NCBI GenBank assembly: GCA_963702535.1
Contig: CAVPDG010000010.1
Location: 248,001 to 312,000, forward strand
Length of the DNA: 64,000 nucleotides
From: CAVPDG01 sp963702535
GTDB lineage: Bacteria > Chloroflexota > Anaerolineae > Anaerolineales > UBA4823
Direction: 5' to 3'
Of the stretch, positions 34,015-44,142 are shown piece after piece (the first letter of the stretch is position 1; every line of letters starts with the position of its first letter). The notes under the pieces were generated by a model. The model saw nothing but the letters and a program-made list of their open reading frames with translations. It was not told the DNA's origin and ran no database searches. A program made the translations under genes and the position numbers.

Positions 34015-35856
34015 TCAGCGCAGCGCTTTATCAAAGAATTCCGCCAGGCGGGCATAAAGGATTTCCTGGTTAGCGGGCTTATCAATTCCGTGCCCTTCAT
34101 CAGCAAACACCAAAACCTCATAGGGGATATTGTAGGCGTCCAGGCGCTCACGGATTTGTTGTAAATTTTCCGGAGTGACATTGGGGTCCAGGCTGCCATG
34201 CACGATGAACAGGCTGCCCTGGATGAGCTGGAAGAAATTGACCGGTGAGCGGGCGAAGTACTTCTCCGGCAACTGGTCTGGGCGCCCGCCCATCATCTCT
34301 TCGGTGAGAGAGCGGAGGTCCGGGCGGGTGGTCTGGTAATCCGTCGCCAGGTCCGCCATGCCGCAGATGGGGGCGGCAGCGGCGATGATCTCAGGCGGGT
34401 AATGGGTGATCAAATGCCAGGCGCTGTACCCGCCGAAGGATGTGCCGGTAACGCCAATGCGACCGGACCTGGCAAGCCCGGCGTGGATGAGCGCCTCGGC
34501 GCCGGAGGCAATATCGCTCTGCTCGCGCCCGCCCCAGCCATCTTCCTTGATAGCATCGCGGAATTTGAGTCCGAAGCCGGTGCTGCCGCGGTAGTTGACG
34601 GCAAGGACATTGAAGCCGCGCCGCACCAGGTACTGGATCTGGGCATCGAAGGCGTCCTCAGCGTGGCGGCTCGGTCCGCCGTGAATGCGGATGACTGCCC
34701 GCCTGGGGTTGGGCTGCGCCCGATACAGCCAGCCCTGGATCTTGAGACCATCCACCGAGCTCCAGCGGAAGGACTCCGCGGAGGTGAGCCTGGCGGGGTC
34801 CAGATCGGTATGGCGCCAGAGATGCGTCAGGGAGTGGAGCTCCTGCGGCGACGTGATGGAATCCTTGAAACGCACAATCTCACCCGGCAGGGCGGCAGAA
34901 TAATAGCGCGCCACCCAATCGCCGTGGGGGGAACGACCCAGCGGGATGAGGTTACCCGGAAGGGAGGGGAATGGCGTCTCCTTGCCGCTGTATGGATCGA
35001 GCAGGCTGGGCTTATGGGTGGAAGCGACGATCTCATCGACGATTAGCATGCCATCGGGCGTGGGCCAGGCGCTTTCCAGGAATCTCTGCCGGTCGTCGAT
35101 CAGCCAGCGCAGCCGGGCTGAGGGGAAGTGATAGATCCCCAGGCTGCGATGATCCTGGGCGCGCCCGCCGGTGGATTCCGTAAGGAACAGGATGCTCTCG
35201 CCGTCCGGCATCCAGCGGGCGAGAACGCGCACGCGGCTGCCGAAATTGAGGATCTCGCGGTCTTCCCGACCTTCGACATCCACCAGGTGAACCTGGCGAC
35301 CGGCAGGATGGCGGTCTTTGCGCGAGTAGAGCAGGTGGTCGCCCTGGGAATTGAGGCTGAGCACCATGTAGTTGGGCTGAGCTGGGCGGGCGATGGCGGT
35401 GCGCTCGCCGCTTGACAGGTCATGGCGGTAAAGCCAGGTGGACTGGATGGGCTGACCAGCGGCAAAATCGTAATTGGCGCCGTAGAACAGTGTCTTGCCA
35501 TCCGGATGCAGGCTGCCGCCGCGCAGGTAGTAGGGGGGGCGGTCTTCGGTGAGGGGCAGGAGCACGCCGGGACGGCTGAGATCGACGCGAAAGAGGCGGC
35601 AGCGCTCATCGCCGTCATGGTCCTCAGCCACGATAACGGCGGACGAATCGGGCGCCCAACTGACGAAGCTGGTGGCTTGCGGCGTGCGCGTGAGGGCAAC
35701 GGGTGGGACCGATGCGTCGGTGGGCACGTAAAAAACATCTGCGTTTTCCAGCAAGCGGTACCAGACGAAAGCAATCCCACGCCCATCGGGGGAGAGACGG
35801 GCATCCAAGATCTCGGGCAGCGACAGCAACTGATCCAAAAATGTGTCCGCAGGCAT
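34015..35856 (-). CDS. S9-family prolyl oligopeptidase-like peptidase
   Basis: The start at 35856 (MPADTFLDQLLSLPEI) is chosen because TATAAT ends seven bases upstream; an earlier ATG at 35865 overlaps that box. The 613-residue product has an N-terminal beta-propeller (YYLRGGSLHPDGKTLFY is one blade) and a C-terminal alpha/beta hydrolase. The catalytic Ser is in GVTGTSFGGYSAW, the Asp in VHGSLDPNVTP and the His in DEGHGIDKP. RIHGGPSRHAED forms the oxyanion region. There is no signal peptide, so it is a cytosolic peptidase for short peptides. It converges with the NfeD gene; the stop codons are adjacent. Confidence 0.9.
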   Translation of the reverse strand: MPADTFLDQLLSLPEILDARLSPDGRGIAFVWYRLLENADVFYVPTDASVPPVALTRTPQATSFVSWAPDSSAVIVAEDHDGDERCRLFRVDLSRPGVLLPLTEDRPPYYLRGGSLHPDGKTLFYGANYDFAAGQPIQSTWLYRHDLSSGERTAIARPAQPNYMVLSLNSQGDHLLYSRKDRHPAGRQVHLVDVEGREDREILNFGSRVRVLARWMPDGESILFLTESTGGRAQDHRSLGIYHFPSARLRWLIDDRQRFLESAWPTPDGMLIVDEIVASTHKPSLLDPYSGKETPFPSLPGNLIPLGRSPHGDWVARYYSAALPGEIVRFKDSITSPQELHSLTHLWRHTDLDPARLTSAESFRWSSVDGLKIQGWLYRAQPNPRRAVIRIHGGPSRHAEDAFDAQIQYLVRRGFNVLAVNYRGSTGFGLKFRDAIKEDGWGGREQSDIASGAEALIHAGLARSGRIGVTGTSFGGYSAWHLITHYPPEIIAAAAPICGMADLATDYQTTRPDLRSLTEEMMGGRPDQLPEKYFARSPVNFFQLIQGSLFIVHGSLDPNVTPENLQQIRERLDAYNIPYEVLVFADEGHGIDKPANQEILYARLAEFFDKALR

Positions 35857-35863
35857 TGGATGC

Positions 35864-35869
35864 ATTATA
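35864..35869 (-). promoter_or_regulatory. -10 element of the S9 peptidase gene
   Basis: TATAAT (minus strand) lies seven bases before the ATG at 35856, with no Shine-Dalgarno between, as expected for a leaderless transcript. Confidence 0.5.
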
Positions 35870-36020
35870 GCCGTCAAAGGATAAAAATTCGAACTCCAAC
35901 CCTGCTGGGGCGCCAAACAATCCGGTAAGGCTGGCGGACGCGGCAAACTGGCAGTTCTGCAAAAAAGAAGGTACAATTGCGCCTGTCCAACCGCTTACCG
36001 GTATGTACCAAGGAGATTTT

Positions 36021-36977
36021 ATGCCTTTCGAACCAACACGCGATCGCATCCAGCCGGCAGATATCGAGACCCGACCGCAGCGGCGTCCGGAATGGATTAA
36101 GGTGCGGGCGCCCACGGGCGAGACGTACGAGTGGCTGCAAGGCTTGATGCGCAGCAAAGCGTTACACACCGTCTGCGAAGAAGCCATGTGCCCCAACATG
36201 GGCGAATGCTGGGGCTCCGGAACAGCCACTTTCCTGATGCTGGGCGATGTCTGCACCCGCTCGTGCGGTTTTTGCGACATCAAGCGCGGGCAGCCCTCCG
36301 CCCTGGATTGGCTGGAGCCGGAGCGCGTCGCCCAGGCGATCAAAGCCATGAACCTGCGCCACGCGGTGATTACCAGCGTCAACCGCGACGACCGGCGGGA
36401 TGGGGGCGCGCCGATCTTCGCTATGGTGATCCGCCGCACGCGAGAGCTGCACCCGGGATGCTCCATCGAGGTGCTGATCCCCGATTTCAAGGGCAGCCTG
36501 GAAGCGCTGAAGATCGTCATAGACGCCCGACCGGAGATCCTGAACCATAATGTAGAAACCGTCCCGCGCCTGTTCAAACTGGTGCAACCACAGGATCACT
36601 ACGAATGGGCGGCGGCAACGCTCACGAATGCCAAGCAGCTCGATCCCGAGGTGCTGACCAAGTCGGGGATCATGGTGGGATTGGGAGAGACGCTCGAAGA
36701 AGTGAAGGAAGTGATGCGCGACCAGCGCAGCTGGGGTGTGGATATCCTCACCGTGGGACAATACCTGCAGCCGAGCAAGAAGCACTTACCCATCGCGCGC
36801 TACTATACACCCGAGGAGTTTGCCGAGATCCGCGAGTACGGGCTGGGCATCGGCTTCAAATGGGTGGAAAGCGGACCGCTGGTGCGCTCTTCTTACCACG
36901 CCGCCGAACAGGTGCGTGCTCTGAGCATCGTGCACCGCAAGCTGTACGGGGACTCCACAAAACCGGGAATCAATTAA
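36021..36977 (+). CDS. lipA: Lipoyl synthase
   Basis: The start at 36021 has AAGGAG seven bases upstream; an ATG 18 bases earlier lacks one. The 318-residue product has both clusters of LipA: the auxiliary cluster in CEEAMCPNMGECW and the radical-SAM cluster in CTRSCGFCDIKRG. VLIPDFKGSLEAL, NHNVETVPRL and the C-terminal SSYHAAEQV are also conserved. It inserts sulfur into octanoyl groups on the E2 or GcvH proteins. No lipB or lplA lies nearby. The next gene begins 2 bp after the stop. Confidence 0.97.
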   Translation: MPFEPTRDRIQPADIETRPQRRPEWIKVRAPTGETYEWLQGLMRSKALHTVCEEAMCPNMGECWGSGTATFLMLGDVCTRSCGFCDIKRGQPSALDWLEPERVAQAIKAMNLRHAVITSVNRDDRRDGGAPIFAMVIRRTRELHPGCSIEVLIPDFKGSLEALKIVIDARPEILNHNVETVPRLFKLVQPQDHYEWAAATLTNAKQLDPEVLTKSGIMVGLGETLEEVKEVMRDQRSWGVDILTVGQYLQPSKKHLPIARYYTPEEFAEIREYGLGIGFKWVESGPLVRSSYHAAEQVRALSIVHRKLYGDSTKPGIN

Positions 36978-36979
36978 AG

Positions 36980-37450
36980 ATGCAACGCGTGCTTTCTTCC
37001 AGCCGTTATCTGATGCTGATCGCCGTCGCCGGCTCTTTCCTGGCTAGCGTGGTGCTAATACTCTACGGCGGGTATAACACGATCCGGCTGGTGATCAGCG
37101 CGGTCTCGTTCCTGAACAAGGATCCCGAAGAAATCAAAAGTGTGGCGGTCAACTTCATCGGGATTGTGGATGTGTTCCTGCTGGGAACAATCTTCTATAT
37201 CATAGCCCTGGGGCTATACGAGCTTTTCATCGACGACCAGGTGAAAGTGCCCGCCTGGCTGGAAATTCACTCGCTGGATGACCTGAAGGAGAGGCTGATC
37301 GGGGTGGTGATCATCGTGATGGGGGTGTTTTTCCTGGAAAAGATCGTGTCCTGGAAAGAACAAGTGGACCTGCTCCAGTTAGGCATCGCCATCGCCGTGG
37401 TGATCGCCGCGCTGACCTACTTTTTGAACCAGATATCCAGGCACCGCTAA
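36980..37450 (+). CDS. YqhA/UPF0114-family membrane protein
   Basis: The 156-residue product starts MQRVLSSSRYLMLIAVAGSF and has four membrane helices (about 9-32, 65-85, 107-123 and 133-150). The motif DVFLLGTIFYIIALGLYELFI and the short amphipathic IHSLDDLKERLIGVV between helices are typical of YqhA proteins, whose function is unknown. It starts 2 bp after lipA and is probably in the same transcript. Confidence 0.85.
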   Translation: MQRVLSSSRYLMLIAVAGSFLASVVLILYGGYNTIRLVISAVSFLNKDPEEIKSVAVNFIGIVDVFLLGTIFYIIALGLYELFIDDQVKVPAWLEIHSLDDLKERLIGVVIIVMGVFFLEKIVSWKEQVDLLQLGIAIAVVIAALTYFLNQISRHR

Positions 37451-37465
37451 CAGATGATCGCGAAA

Positions 37466-37512
37466 AACAATCGGGAGCAGTGCGGGCGATGCCCGCATTG
37501 CTCCCGATTGTT
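37466..37512 (-). terminator. Terminator of the nuo operon
   Basis: A long near-perfect stem (22 bases each side with one mismatch, 37466-37487 and 37491-37512) is followed on the minus strand by TTTTTCG. It lies 18 bp past the nuoN stop and may also stop transcripts from the opposite side. Confidence 0.88.
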
Positions 37513-37530
37513 GGCTTCCTTCCACAAAGT

Positions 37531-38982
37531 CTAATAGACCATCATGATCGCCTGAGATGCCCACTGGAAGAGAGGCGTCGAGAAAATGGCGAGCACCACC
37601 GTGGCGATGGCGGCAGCAAAAGCGGTAATCGCCAGCCAGCTCTCGCGGCGGATCTCCGGCTGACCTTCATGCATGTACATGATCACCACCACCCGCAGGT
37701 AGTAGAAAGCCGAGACGAGAGAAGTCAAGCCGCCGATGATCGCCAGACCGATATACCCGCCTTCGATCACGGTGCGGAAGAGGTAGAACTTAGCCACGAA
37801 ACCCAGCGTGGGCGGTATGCCGGTGAGAGAAAGCATGAACACCGTCATCGCAGCCGCCAGCGCCGGATATTTACGCGCCAGACCGGCATAATCGTTGAGC
37901 TCAAGACCTTTGCCTTCAGCCTGCTCCAAAGCGATGACCACTGCCCAGGCGCCGAAGGTGGTGACAGCATAAGCCAGCAGGTAGAATAACGCCGAAGCAA
38001 TCGCGTCCTGGCTGACTTCGCTATTCCCGTAAGGAACCAAAGCCATCAAGATGTAGCCTGCCTGGGCGATGCTCGAATATGCCAGCAGGCGCTTGATATT
38101 GCTCTGGGCAATGGCGACAACGTTGCCCAGGATCATCGTGAGGGCAGATAGAACCCACAGAATGGGCGTGATATCCTGCGTGATCGCAGGAAAAGCAGTA
38201 ATGAAAACGCGCAGCAGAGCGGCAAAGCCGGCAGCCTTGGCGCAAACCGCCATGAAAGCGGTTACGGGGCTGGGCGAACCCTGGTATACGTCCGGCGTCC
38301 ACATGTGAAAAGGCACAGCAGCCACTTTGAAGCCAAAACCGACCAGGATCAGAGCCGCTCCCACAGCGAGGAAAGCAAGGTTGGCGTTTCCGGCGCTGAT
38401 GGCGGCGGTGATGCGCGTCAGGGCAGTGGAGCCCGTGGCGCCGAAGACGAGGGCAACGCCGTATACCACAAAGCCACCGGCAAACGCGCCGAGGAGGAAA
38501 TATTTCAAAGCGGCTTCTTCAGAATCCTGGCGGGGGAGAGCGAAGCCAGCCAGCACATACAGGGGGATGGAAAGCAGCTCGAGCGCCATGAAGACCAGGA
38601 TCAGGTCGGCTGCCATCGCCATCAACAACATGCCGCTGATCGATAGGAGAAGCAGGATGTAAAACTCATTGTGGTGCAGATCCATGCGTTTGAGGTAATC
38701 ATAGGAAAGCGCCACTGCAGCGAGCCCGCTACCCAGGAAAAGCACGCTGAGGAAAACAGCAAAACCGTCGTAGACGATCATCCCATTGAAGGCTACCGTC
38801 TGCCCGCCAACCCGCGCCACCGCAGCAACCAGCGCCAGGAGGAGGCCGATCCCCGCCAGCACCGGCATAACGCCCTTACGCTCTTTGGGGATGACGAGCT
38901 CCGCAAGGAGGAGCAGGATTGCCCAGGCAACGACGATGATAAAGGGCAGGATTGCGAGAAGATCGTTGGTATTCGGGATCAT
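37531..38982 (-). CDS. nuoN: NADH-quinone oxidoreductase subunit N
   Basis: The 483-residue antiporter-like subunit has about 14 membrane helices. Typical segments are MAADLILVFMALELLSIPLYV with the conserved Glu, AAVPFHMWTPDVYQGSP with the Lys/His region, and KRLLAYSSIAQAGYILMAL. It forms one of the proton channels of complex I. It is the last gene of the operon and lies 14 bp after nuoM. The frame is intact. Confidence 0.95.
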   Translation of the reverse strand: MIPNTNDLLAILPFIIVVAWAILLLLAELVIPKERKGVMPVLAGIGLLLALVAAVARVGGQTVAFNGMIVYDGFAVFLSVLFLGSGLAAVALSYDYLKRMDLHHNEFYILLLLSISGMLLMAMAADLILVFMALELLSIPLYVLAGFALPRQDSEEAALKYFLLGAFAGGFVVYGVALVFGATGSTALTRITAAISAGNANLAFLAVGAALILVGFGFKVAAVPFHMWTPDVYQGSPSPVTAFMAVCAKAAGFAALLRVFITAFPAITQDITPILWVLSALTMILGNVVAIAQSNIKRLLAYSSIAQAGYILMALVPYGNSEVSQDAIASALFYLLAYAVTTFGAWAVVIALEQAEGKGLELNDYAGLARKYPALAAAMTVFMLSLTGIPPTLGFVAKFYLFRTVIEGGYIGLAIIGGLTSLVSAFYYLRVVVIMYMHEGQPEIRRESWLAITAFAAAIATVVLAIFSTPLFQWASQAIMMVY

Positions 38983-38996
38983 GCAAGCCCTCCGTA

Positions 38997-40517
38997 TCAG
39001 TGCAAGGCTACTGCGGCTACTTGCAGCGTAGCGACGAGCTTGTCGACTGTCGGCGCCATGAGATTAAAGAACGGCTGCGGATAAAGACCGATCCAGAAAA
39101 TAAAGACCAGGAGCGGGATAAGGGTGACGATCTCGCGCCAGTTGATATCCTTCAGGGAGCGGTTTTCCTCTTTGTCCACCGGACCCAGGAACAACTTCTG
39201 GAACATGTAGAGGATATAGACCGCTGCCAGGATGACGCCCACCGCCGCCAGAGCAGCGAACCAGTACGTAGTCAGCGCGCCGCCCGCCTGACCGGCCTCC
39301 CAGGCGCCGAGCAAGATGGTGAACTCTCCGACAAAGCCGTTCAAGCCGGGCAGGCCCATCGAAGACAGGGCGACGATTAAAGTGAGAACGGCATAGACCG
39401 GCATCACTTTCCACAAGCCACCGAAAGCATCCATATCGCGAGTATGGCGGCGCTCGTAGACCATGCCCACGATGAGGAACAAAGCGCCCGTGCTCAATCC
39501 GTGATTGACCATCTGCAAGATACCGCCCTGGATGCCCTGGGCGTTGAGGGCAAACAAACCGAGCATGACGAAGCCCAGGTGGCTGACGGAGGAATACGCG
39601 ACCAGCTTCTTGACATCTTTCTGTGCGTAAGAGACCAAGGCGCCGTAGATGATGCCAATCACCGCCAGGAGGGCAATCCAGGGGGCGAACTGCACGGCTG
39701 CCTGGGGGAAGAGCGGGATGTTGAAACGCAGGAAGCCATACGTGCCCATCTTCAGCAGCACACCAGCCAGGATCACGGAGCCAGCGGTAGGGGCTTCGAC
39801 GTGGGCATCCGGCAACCAGGAGTGCAGGGGCCACATGGGGACCTTGATGGCAAAAGCAGCAGCAAAGGCGAGGAAGAGCCAGATTTGAATGGAGCCAGGT
39901 ATGCCTCCCTGAGCGATCAGCTCCGGAACGGAGAAGGTGTTGCCATAAATACCAAGCCACAGGATGGCAAGCAGCATCAAGATGGAGCCTGCCATGGTGT
40001 AGAGGAAGAACTTAACGGCGGCATACATGCGGCGCGGACCACCCCAGATGCCGATCAGGAAATACATCGGCACCAGAGTGAACTCCCAGAAGATGTAGAA
40101 GAGGAAGAGGTCCTGGGCTAAAAAGACCCCCACCATACCCACTTCCAACAAGAGGAAGAAGAGCATAAAATCTCGCACCCGGTCTTCAACAGCGGTCCAG
40201 GTGGATAGGATCGAAATGGGGATTAAGAAGGTGGTCAGCAGCAGGAGCAAGATGCTCAAGCCATCCACACCCATGAAGAAGTGGATGTTGAGACCCGCGA
40301 CCTGGATCCAGGGCAAATCGATCACCATCTGGAGAGCCGGATCTTCTGGGCGGAACTGCACCAGAACAGCGATCGAGATAGCAAACGTGATCAGCGAAGT
40401 GACCAGTGCAATCCAGCGGGCAGCATTCTTCTGCTCGGGCTTGAGGAACAAAAGGACCAAAACCCCGAGCAGGGGAAAGAAGGTGACCAGAGTAAGGGGT
40501 TGCAGAAGAAAATTCAT
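38997..40517 (-). CDS. nuoM: NADH-quinone oxidoreductase subunit M
   Basis: The start at 40517 (MNFLLQPLTLVTFFPLLG) replaces an upstream codon that adds non-membrane sequence. The 506-residue product has about 14 helices. FYIFWEFTLVPMYFLIGIWG holds the conserved Glu, VPMWPLHSWLPDAHVEAPT the proton-path residues, and KKLVAYSSVSHLGFVML the broken-helix region. It is intact. Confidence 0.95.
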   Translation of the reverse strand: MNFLLQPLTLVTFFPLLGVLVLLFLKPEQKNAARWIALVTSLITFAISIAVLVQFRPEDPALQMVIDLPWIQVAGLNIHFFMGVDGLSILLLLLTTFLIPISILSTWTAVEDRVRDFMLFFLLLEVGMVGVFLAQDLFLFYIFWEFTLVPMYFLIGIWGGPRRMYAAVKFFLYTMAGSILMLLAILWLGIYGNTFSVPELIAQGGIPGSIQIWLFLAFAAAFAIKVPMWPLHSWLPDAHVEAPTAGSVILAGVLLKMGTYGFLRFNIPLFPQAAVQFAPWIALLAVIGIIYGALVSYAQKDVKKLVAYSSVSHLGFVMLGLFALNAQGIQGGILQMVNHGLSTGALFLIVGMVYERRHTRDMDAFGGLWKVMPVYAVLTLIVALSSMGLPGLNGFVGEFTILLGAWEAGQAGGALTTYWFAALAAVGVILAAVYILYMFQKLFLGPVDKEENRSLKDINWREIVTLIPLLVFIFWIGLYPQPFFNLMAPTVDKLVATLQVAAVALH

Positions 40518-40598
40518 AGCGCTTCCTCGTCTTGAGAAGTTCCCACCCGGTAAGCAGCCTTTCTTGCGCAAGGGCTGCAAACAGGAAAGGGCTTCACA

Positions 40599-42756
40599 TC
40601 AGCGGATGATAATGATCAAATAGCCAAGGATAATCACAACACCGATAAACACCGAAAGTGCGTAGGTACGCACGTACCCTGTTTGGAGCCGGCGCATGCT
40701 GCCAGCCAATGCCTGGGTGGCGCGACCCAGCCAGTTCGCGATCGCATCGATGACCCCCAGGTCCACCTGAACCGAGAGAACCCTGGTAAGCCACTGGAAC
40801 GAGCGTGCGATCACAATCTCATGGAACCAGTTATGCCAGAAGCGCCAATCGATCGTATCCGATAGGAAGCGAGAGATGGCGATGTAGGGGTTGAGAATGA
40901 CCGCCCGGTAGAGCTCATCCACCCAGTACTTGTTCTCCAGCAAGGTGAAGACCGGTCCCAGCATGGGGCGCAGCGGATCATCAGGACGCTTTGCCGCAGG
41001 CGTCTCCTGCAGCTTCTGGTAGCGGCGGCTGTAAAGCAACCAGGAGAGGAGAAGGCCGATCAAAGCAACGCCAACCGATGTGCCGGCAACCAGGAAGTTA
41101 AACTCGCCAGCAGCTGCCTCGCCGGTATGGATGGTTTTGACTGCCTCTTCAATCTTGATGGTGTGCTCCAGCCAGTGACCGAAGGTGTGAATATAGGGTA
41201 AATTGATCAGCCCACCGAGGGCGGAGAGAGCAGCCAGGATGATGAGGGGCACGGTGATGAGGGGAGGATTCTCACTGGCATGCTCTGCAGGAGCGGTCCG
41301 CGGTTTACCAAAGAAAACCAGCAATACCTGGCGCCCCATGTAGAAAGCCGTTAAGAATGCGGCTATCGTTAGAAGCACGTACACGCCGGGGATATAGACC
41401 GTGGCTTCAGCCAGGATCTCATCCTTGGACCAGAAGCCTGCCAGCGGAGGGATACCCGCCAGCGCCATGGCGCCGATCAGGTAAACCCAGAAGGTGGTCT
41501 TCATGCGGGTGCGCACCCCACCCATATTGCGCATGTCCTGCGGGTCAAAATGATGGGCATCGCCCTTGAGCTTCTTTTTGAGCGCCGGATCGTGCTCAAC
41601 ATGGTGGTGCCCCTTCTCCATGCCCAGGATCACGGAGCCGGCGGCAAGGAAAAGCAGGGCTTTGAAGAAGGCGTGCGTGACAAGGTGGAACATGCCAGCC
41701 GTGAAAGCGCCCATGCCGACTGCGGCAACCATGAAACCGAGCTGGCTGATGGTGGAATATGCCAACACCTTCTTAATATCAAATTGCGCCACGGCGATGG
41801 TGGCAGCAAAGACGGCGGTTATCCCTCCCACCCAGGCGACCAGGTGTTGGGCGTCTGGCACAAGAACATACAGAGGCGCCGAGCGGGCAATCAGGTAAAC
41901 GCCGGCGGTGACCATGGTAGCGGCATGGATCAGGGCGGAGACCGGCGTGGGACCCGCCATAGCATCCGGCAGCCAGACGTAGAGGGGAAGCTGAGCCGAT
42001 TTACCGGCGACCCCCAGCAGCATAAATACGGTGATCATCAAGATCGCCAGGGGAAATGCCTGGGCTACTTCAGGCGCGGTTTTATAAATCAACTCGAAGT
42101 CAAAGGTGCGAAAGATACCGAACATGGTCAGGGCGGCAAGGATAAAACCAAAGTCGCCGATGCGATTGGTGATCATGGCTTTCTTGGCAGCCAGGGCGTT
42201 GCCAATGCCTTTCTCGCCTTTTTCAAACCAGAAATCCGATCAAGAGGAAGGAACAAAGACCAACACCCTCCCAACCGACGAAGAGCATCAGGTAGTTATT
42301 GCTGCTCACCAGCACCATCATGGCGGCGATGAACAGGTTCAGGTAGACAAAAAACCGGCGGAAACGCCCGGGATCCCCGTTATGGCGCACATCTTCATGC
42401 ATGTACCCGATGGCATAGATATGGATCAGGGTCCCCACACCAGAAACGACCAGCATCATCACGACCGAGAGCGTATCGACCTGAAAAGCCCAATGGACAT
42501 CCAGGATGCCGATCTTGATCCACTGCGCCAGCGGCACAACCTTACCTTCCGGGTGCCCCACGAGCGAGATGGCGAGGAGCACCGCCACCACGAAGGACAA
42601 CCCGGCTGCGGTGCTGGCGATGGCGCCGATGGCTTTTTCACCCAGGCGACCGCCAAAGATGATATTGGTCAACAGCCCGATCACCGGGATGAAGACGATC
42701 CAGGGAACCAGGTAGAAGAACTGCGGCCCGCTCGAGACTACTTCGCTCAGGGACAT
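40599..42756 (-). CDS. nuoL: NADH-quinone oxidoreductase subunit L, frameshifted as read
   Basis: The N-terminal part starts MSLSEVVSSGPQFFYL at 42756 and includes YMHEDVRHNGDPGRFRRFFV and LFVGWEGVGLCSFLLIGFLV. A single-base shift near 42230 changes the frame, which resumes as EKGEKGIGNALAAKKAMI then TNRIGDFGFILAAL. LPLYVWLPDAMAGPTPVSAL is conserved. Later come the lateral helix and its anchor near the C-terminus, ending at 40599. Repaired length is about 718 residues, somewhat longer than the usual 610-660 because of a longer loop before the lateral helix. Confidence 0.93.
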
Positions 42757-42761
42757 AGGGC

Positions 42762-43064
42762 TTAACCTTTCAGGGTATTCATCTGGTCAACGTCAATCGA
42801 CTGCTTGGTGTTGAAGATCGCCACGATCAATGCAAGACCAACCGCAACCTCTGCAGCGGCGACGGTCATGACAAAGAATACAAAAATCTGCCCGCTCACG
42901 GCTTGATAAGCATGGGCGAAGGCGACAAAAGCAAGGTTGGCGGCGTTAAGCATCAGCTCGACAGACATGAAGATCACAATCGAGTTGCGGCGGATCAACA
43001 CACCCATGGCGCCGATGGTAAAAAGGATGGCGGATAAGCCAATGTAATAAGCCGTGGGTACCAT
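42762..43064 (-). CDS. nuoK: NADH-quinone oxidoreductase subunit K
   Basis: The 100-residue product has three membrane helices. The glutamates expected in the E-channel are in IVIFMSVELMLNAANLAFVA and AAAEVAVGLALIVAIFN. It starts with GTP-like MVPTAYYIGLSAILFTIGA. It is intact, 48 bp after nuoJ. Confidence 0.95.
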   Translation of the reverse strand: MVPTAYYIGLSAILFTIGAMGVLIRRNSIVIFMSVELMLNAANLAFVAFAHAYQAVSGQIFVFFVMTVAAAEVAVGLALIVAIFNTKQSIDVDQMNTLKG

Positions 43065-43112
43065 TACTCTCCTCCAGAATACTTTAGATCAAAGCCAGCA
43101 ACGTTGCGATCT

Positions 43113-43616
43113 TCATGCCCTGCGCCTGGAAAGCACGATGGCGCCGATCAAAGCCGTCAGCAGCAGGATCGAGGTAACCTCGAAGGGCAGTAAGTACTGG
43201 CTGAAGAGCACTTCACCGATTGTGACCGGGTCACCAAAGGCGGGGGAGGGCACTCCGCCTGCCGGGAAAGCGCCTCGCTGGCTAAAAACGAAGAAAAGCG
43301 CCTCGCCCAACAAGATCAGACCCAACACCAGAGACAATGGCTGCAGCCACCAGGAGGATGGCGTGCGACCGGTTTGCTCGGCGCCAAGCAACATGATGAC
43401 GAAGAGGAAAAGCACCATGATAGCGCCGGCATATACCGTGACCTGCGCCAGGGCGATGAAAGGGGCGCTCAAAATCAGGTAGAAGACAGCCACCGCAGCG
43501 AAGTTCGTGATGAGGAACAGGGCAGCGTAGACAGCATTGCGGCTGAAGAGCATGGCGATAGCGGTCACCACCGCCAGGATCGCCAGAAGGATAAACAGGA
43601 TCATCTCAGCAGACAT
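43113..43616 (-). CDS. nuoJ: NADH-quinone oxidoreductase subunit J
   Basis: The 167-residue product has five membrane helices, including the FLILSAPFIALAQVTVYAG-type segment and IMVLFLFVIML, the pi-bulge helix important for coupling. It is intact and lies 8 bp after nuoI. Confidence 0.93.
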   Translation of the reverse strand: MSAEMILFILLAILAVVTAIAMLFSRNAVYAALFLITNFAAVAVFYLILSAPFIALAQVTVYAGAIMVLFLFVIMLLGAEQTGRTPSSWWLQPLSLVLGLILLGEALFFVFSQRGAFPAGGVPSPAFGDPVTIGEVLFSQYLLPFEVTSILLLTALIGAIVLSRRRA

Positions 43617-43624
43617 AGCACTCC

Positions 43625-44125
43625 TCAGTCCGGGTTCTCCATGACGGGGATAGAGCGGGTAAACACACCGGGCTCAACCTTTTGGGGCGTCGGCTTGCCA
43701 TCTTCTGGCACTGGGACGATGAGCATCTCCTTGGTATAGATTGCCTGCCGGCGGTCGGTAAAAGAAAGCTCGTAATTATCGCCGAGGACGATCGCCTCGG
43801 TAGGGCAGGCATCCTCGCAGTACCCGCAGAAGATGCAACGCAGCATATTGATCTCGTAGGTGCTGGCGTAGCGCTCGCCAGGCGAGTAGCGCTCATCATC
43901 GCTATTCTCGGAAGATTCGACGAAGATCGCATCTGCCGGGCAGGCGGCGGCGCACAAAGCGCAGCCTATGCACTTCTCCAGACCATTTTCGTAGCGGTGC
44001 AGCTCGTGCCGCCCCTTGAAACGCCGGCTCACCGGTCGTTTTTCTTCGGGGTACTGCACCGTTACCGGCTTTTCCAACATCGAACGCAGCGTGGTACCCA
44101 GACCACGGAAGATTTCACTCAGCAT
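43625..44125 (-). CDS. nuoI: NADH-quinone oxidoreductase subunit I (2 x 4Fe-4S)
   Basis: The start at 44125 (MLSEIFRGLGTTLRSM) has GGAGG about eight bases upstream, better than an ATG ten codons earlier. The 166-residue product has two ferredoxin motifs, CIGCALCAAACPADAI and CIFCGYCEDACPTEAI, which bind N6a and N6b in the peripheral arm. RRFKGRHELHRYENG is the conserved lead-in. It is intact. Confidence 0.96.
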   Translation of the reverse strand: MLSEIFRGLGTTLRSMLEKPVTVQYPEEKRPVSRRFKGRHELHRYENGLEKCIGCALCAAACPADAIFVESSENSDDERYSPGERYASTYEINMLRCIFCGYCEDACPTEAIVLGDNYELSFTDRRQAIYTKEMLIVPVPEDGKPTPQKVEPGVFTRSIPVMENPD

Positions 44126-44142
44126 AACGTTTACCTCCTGCT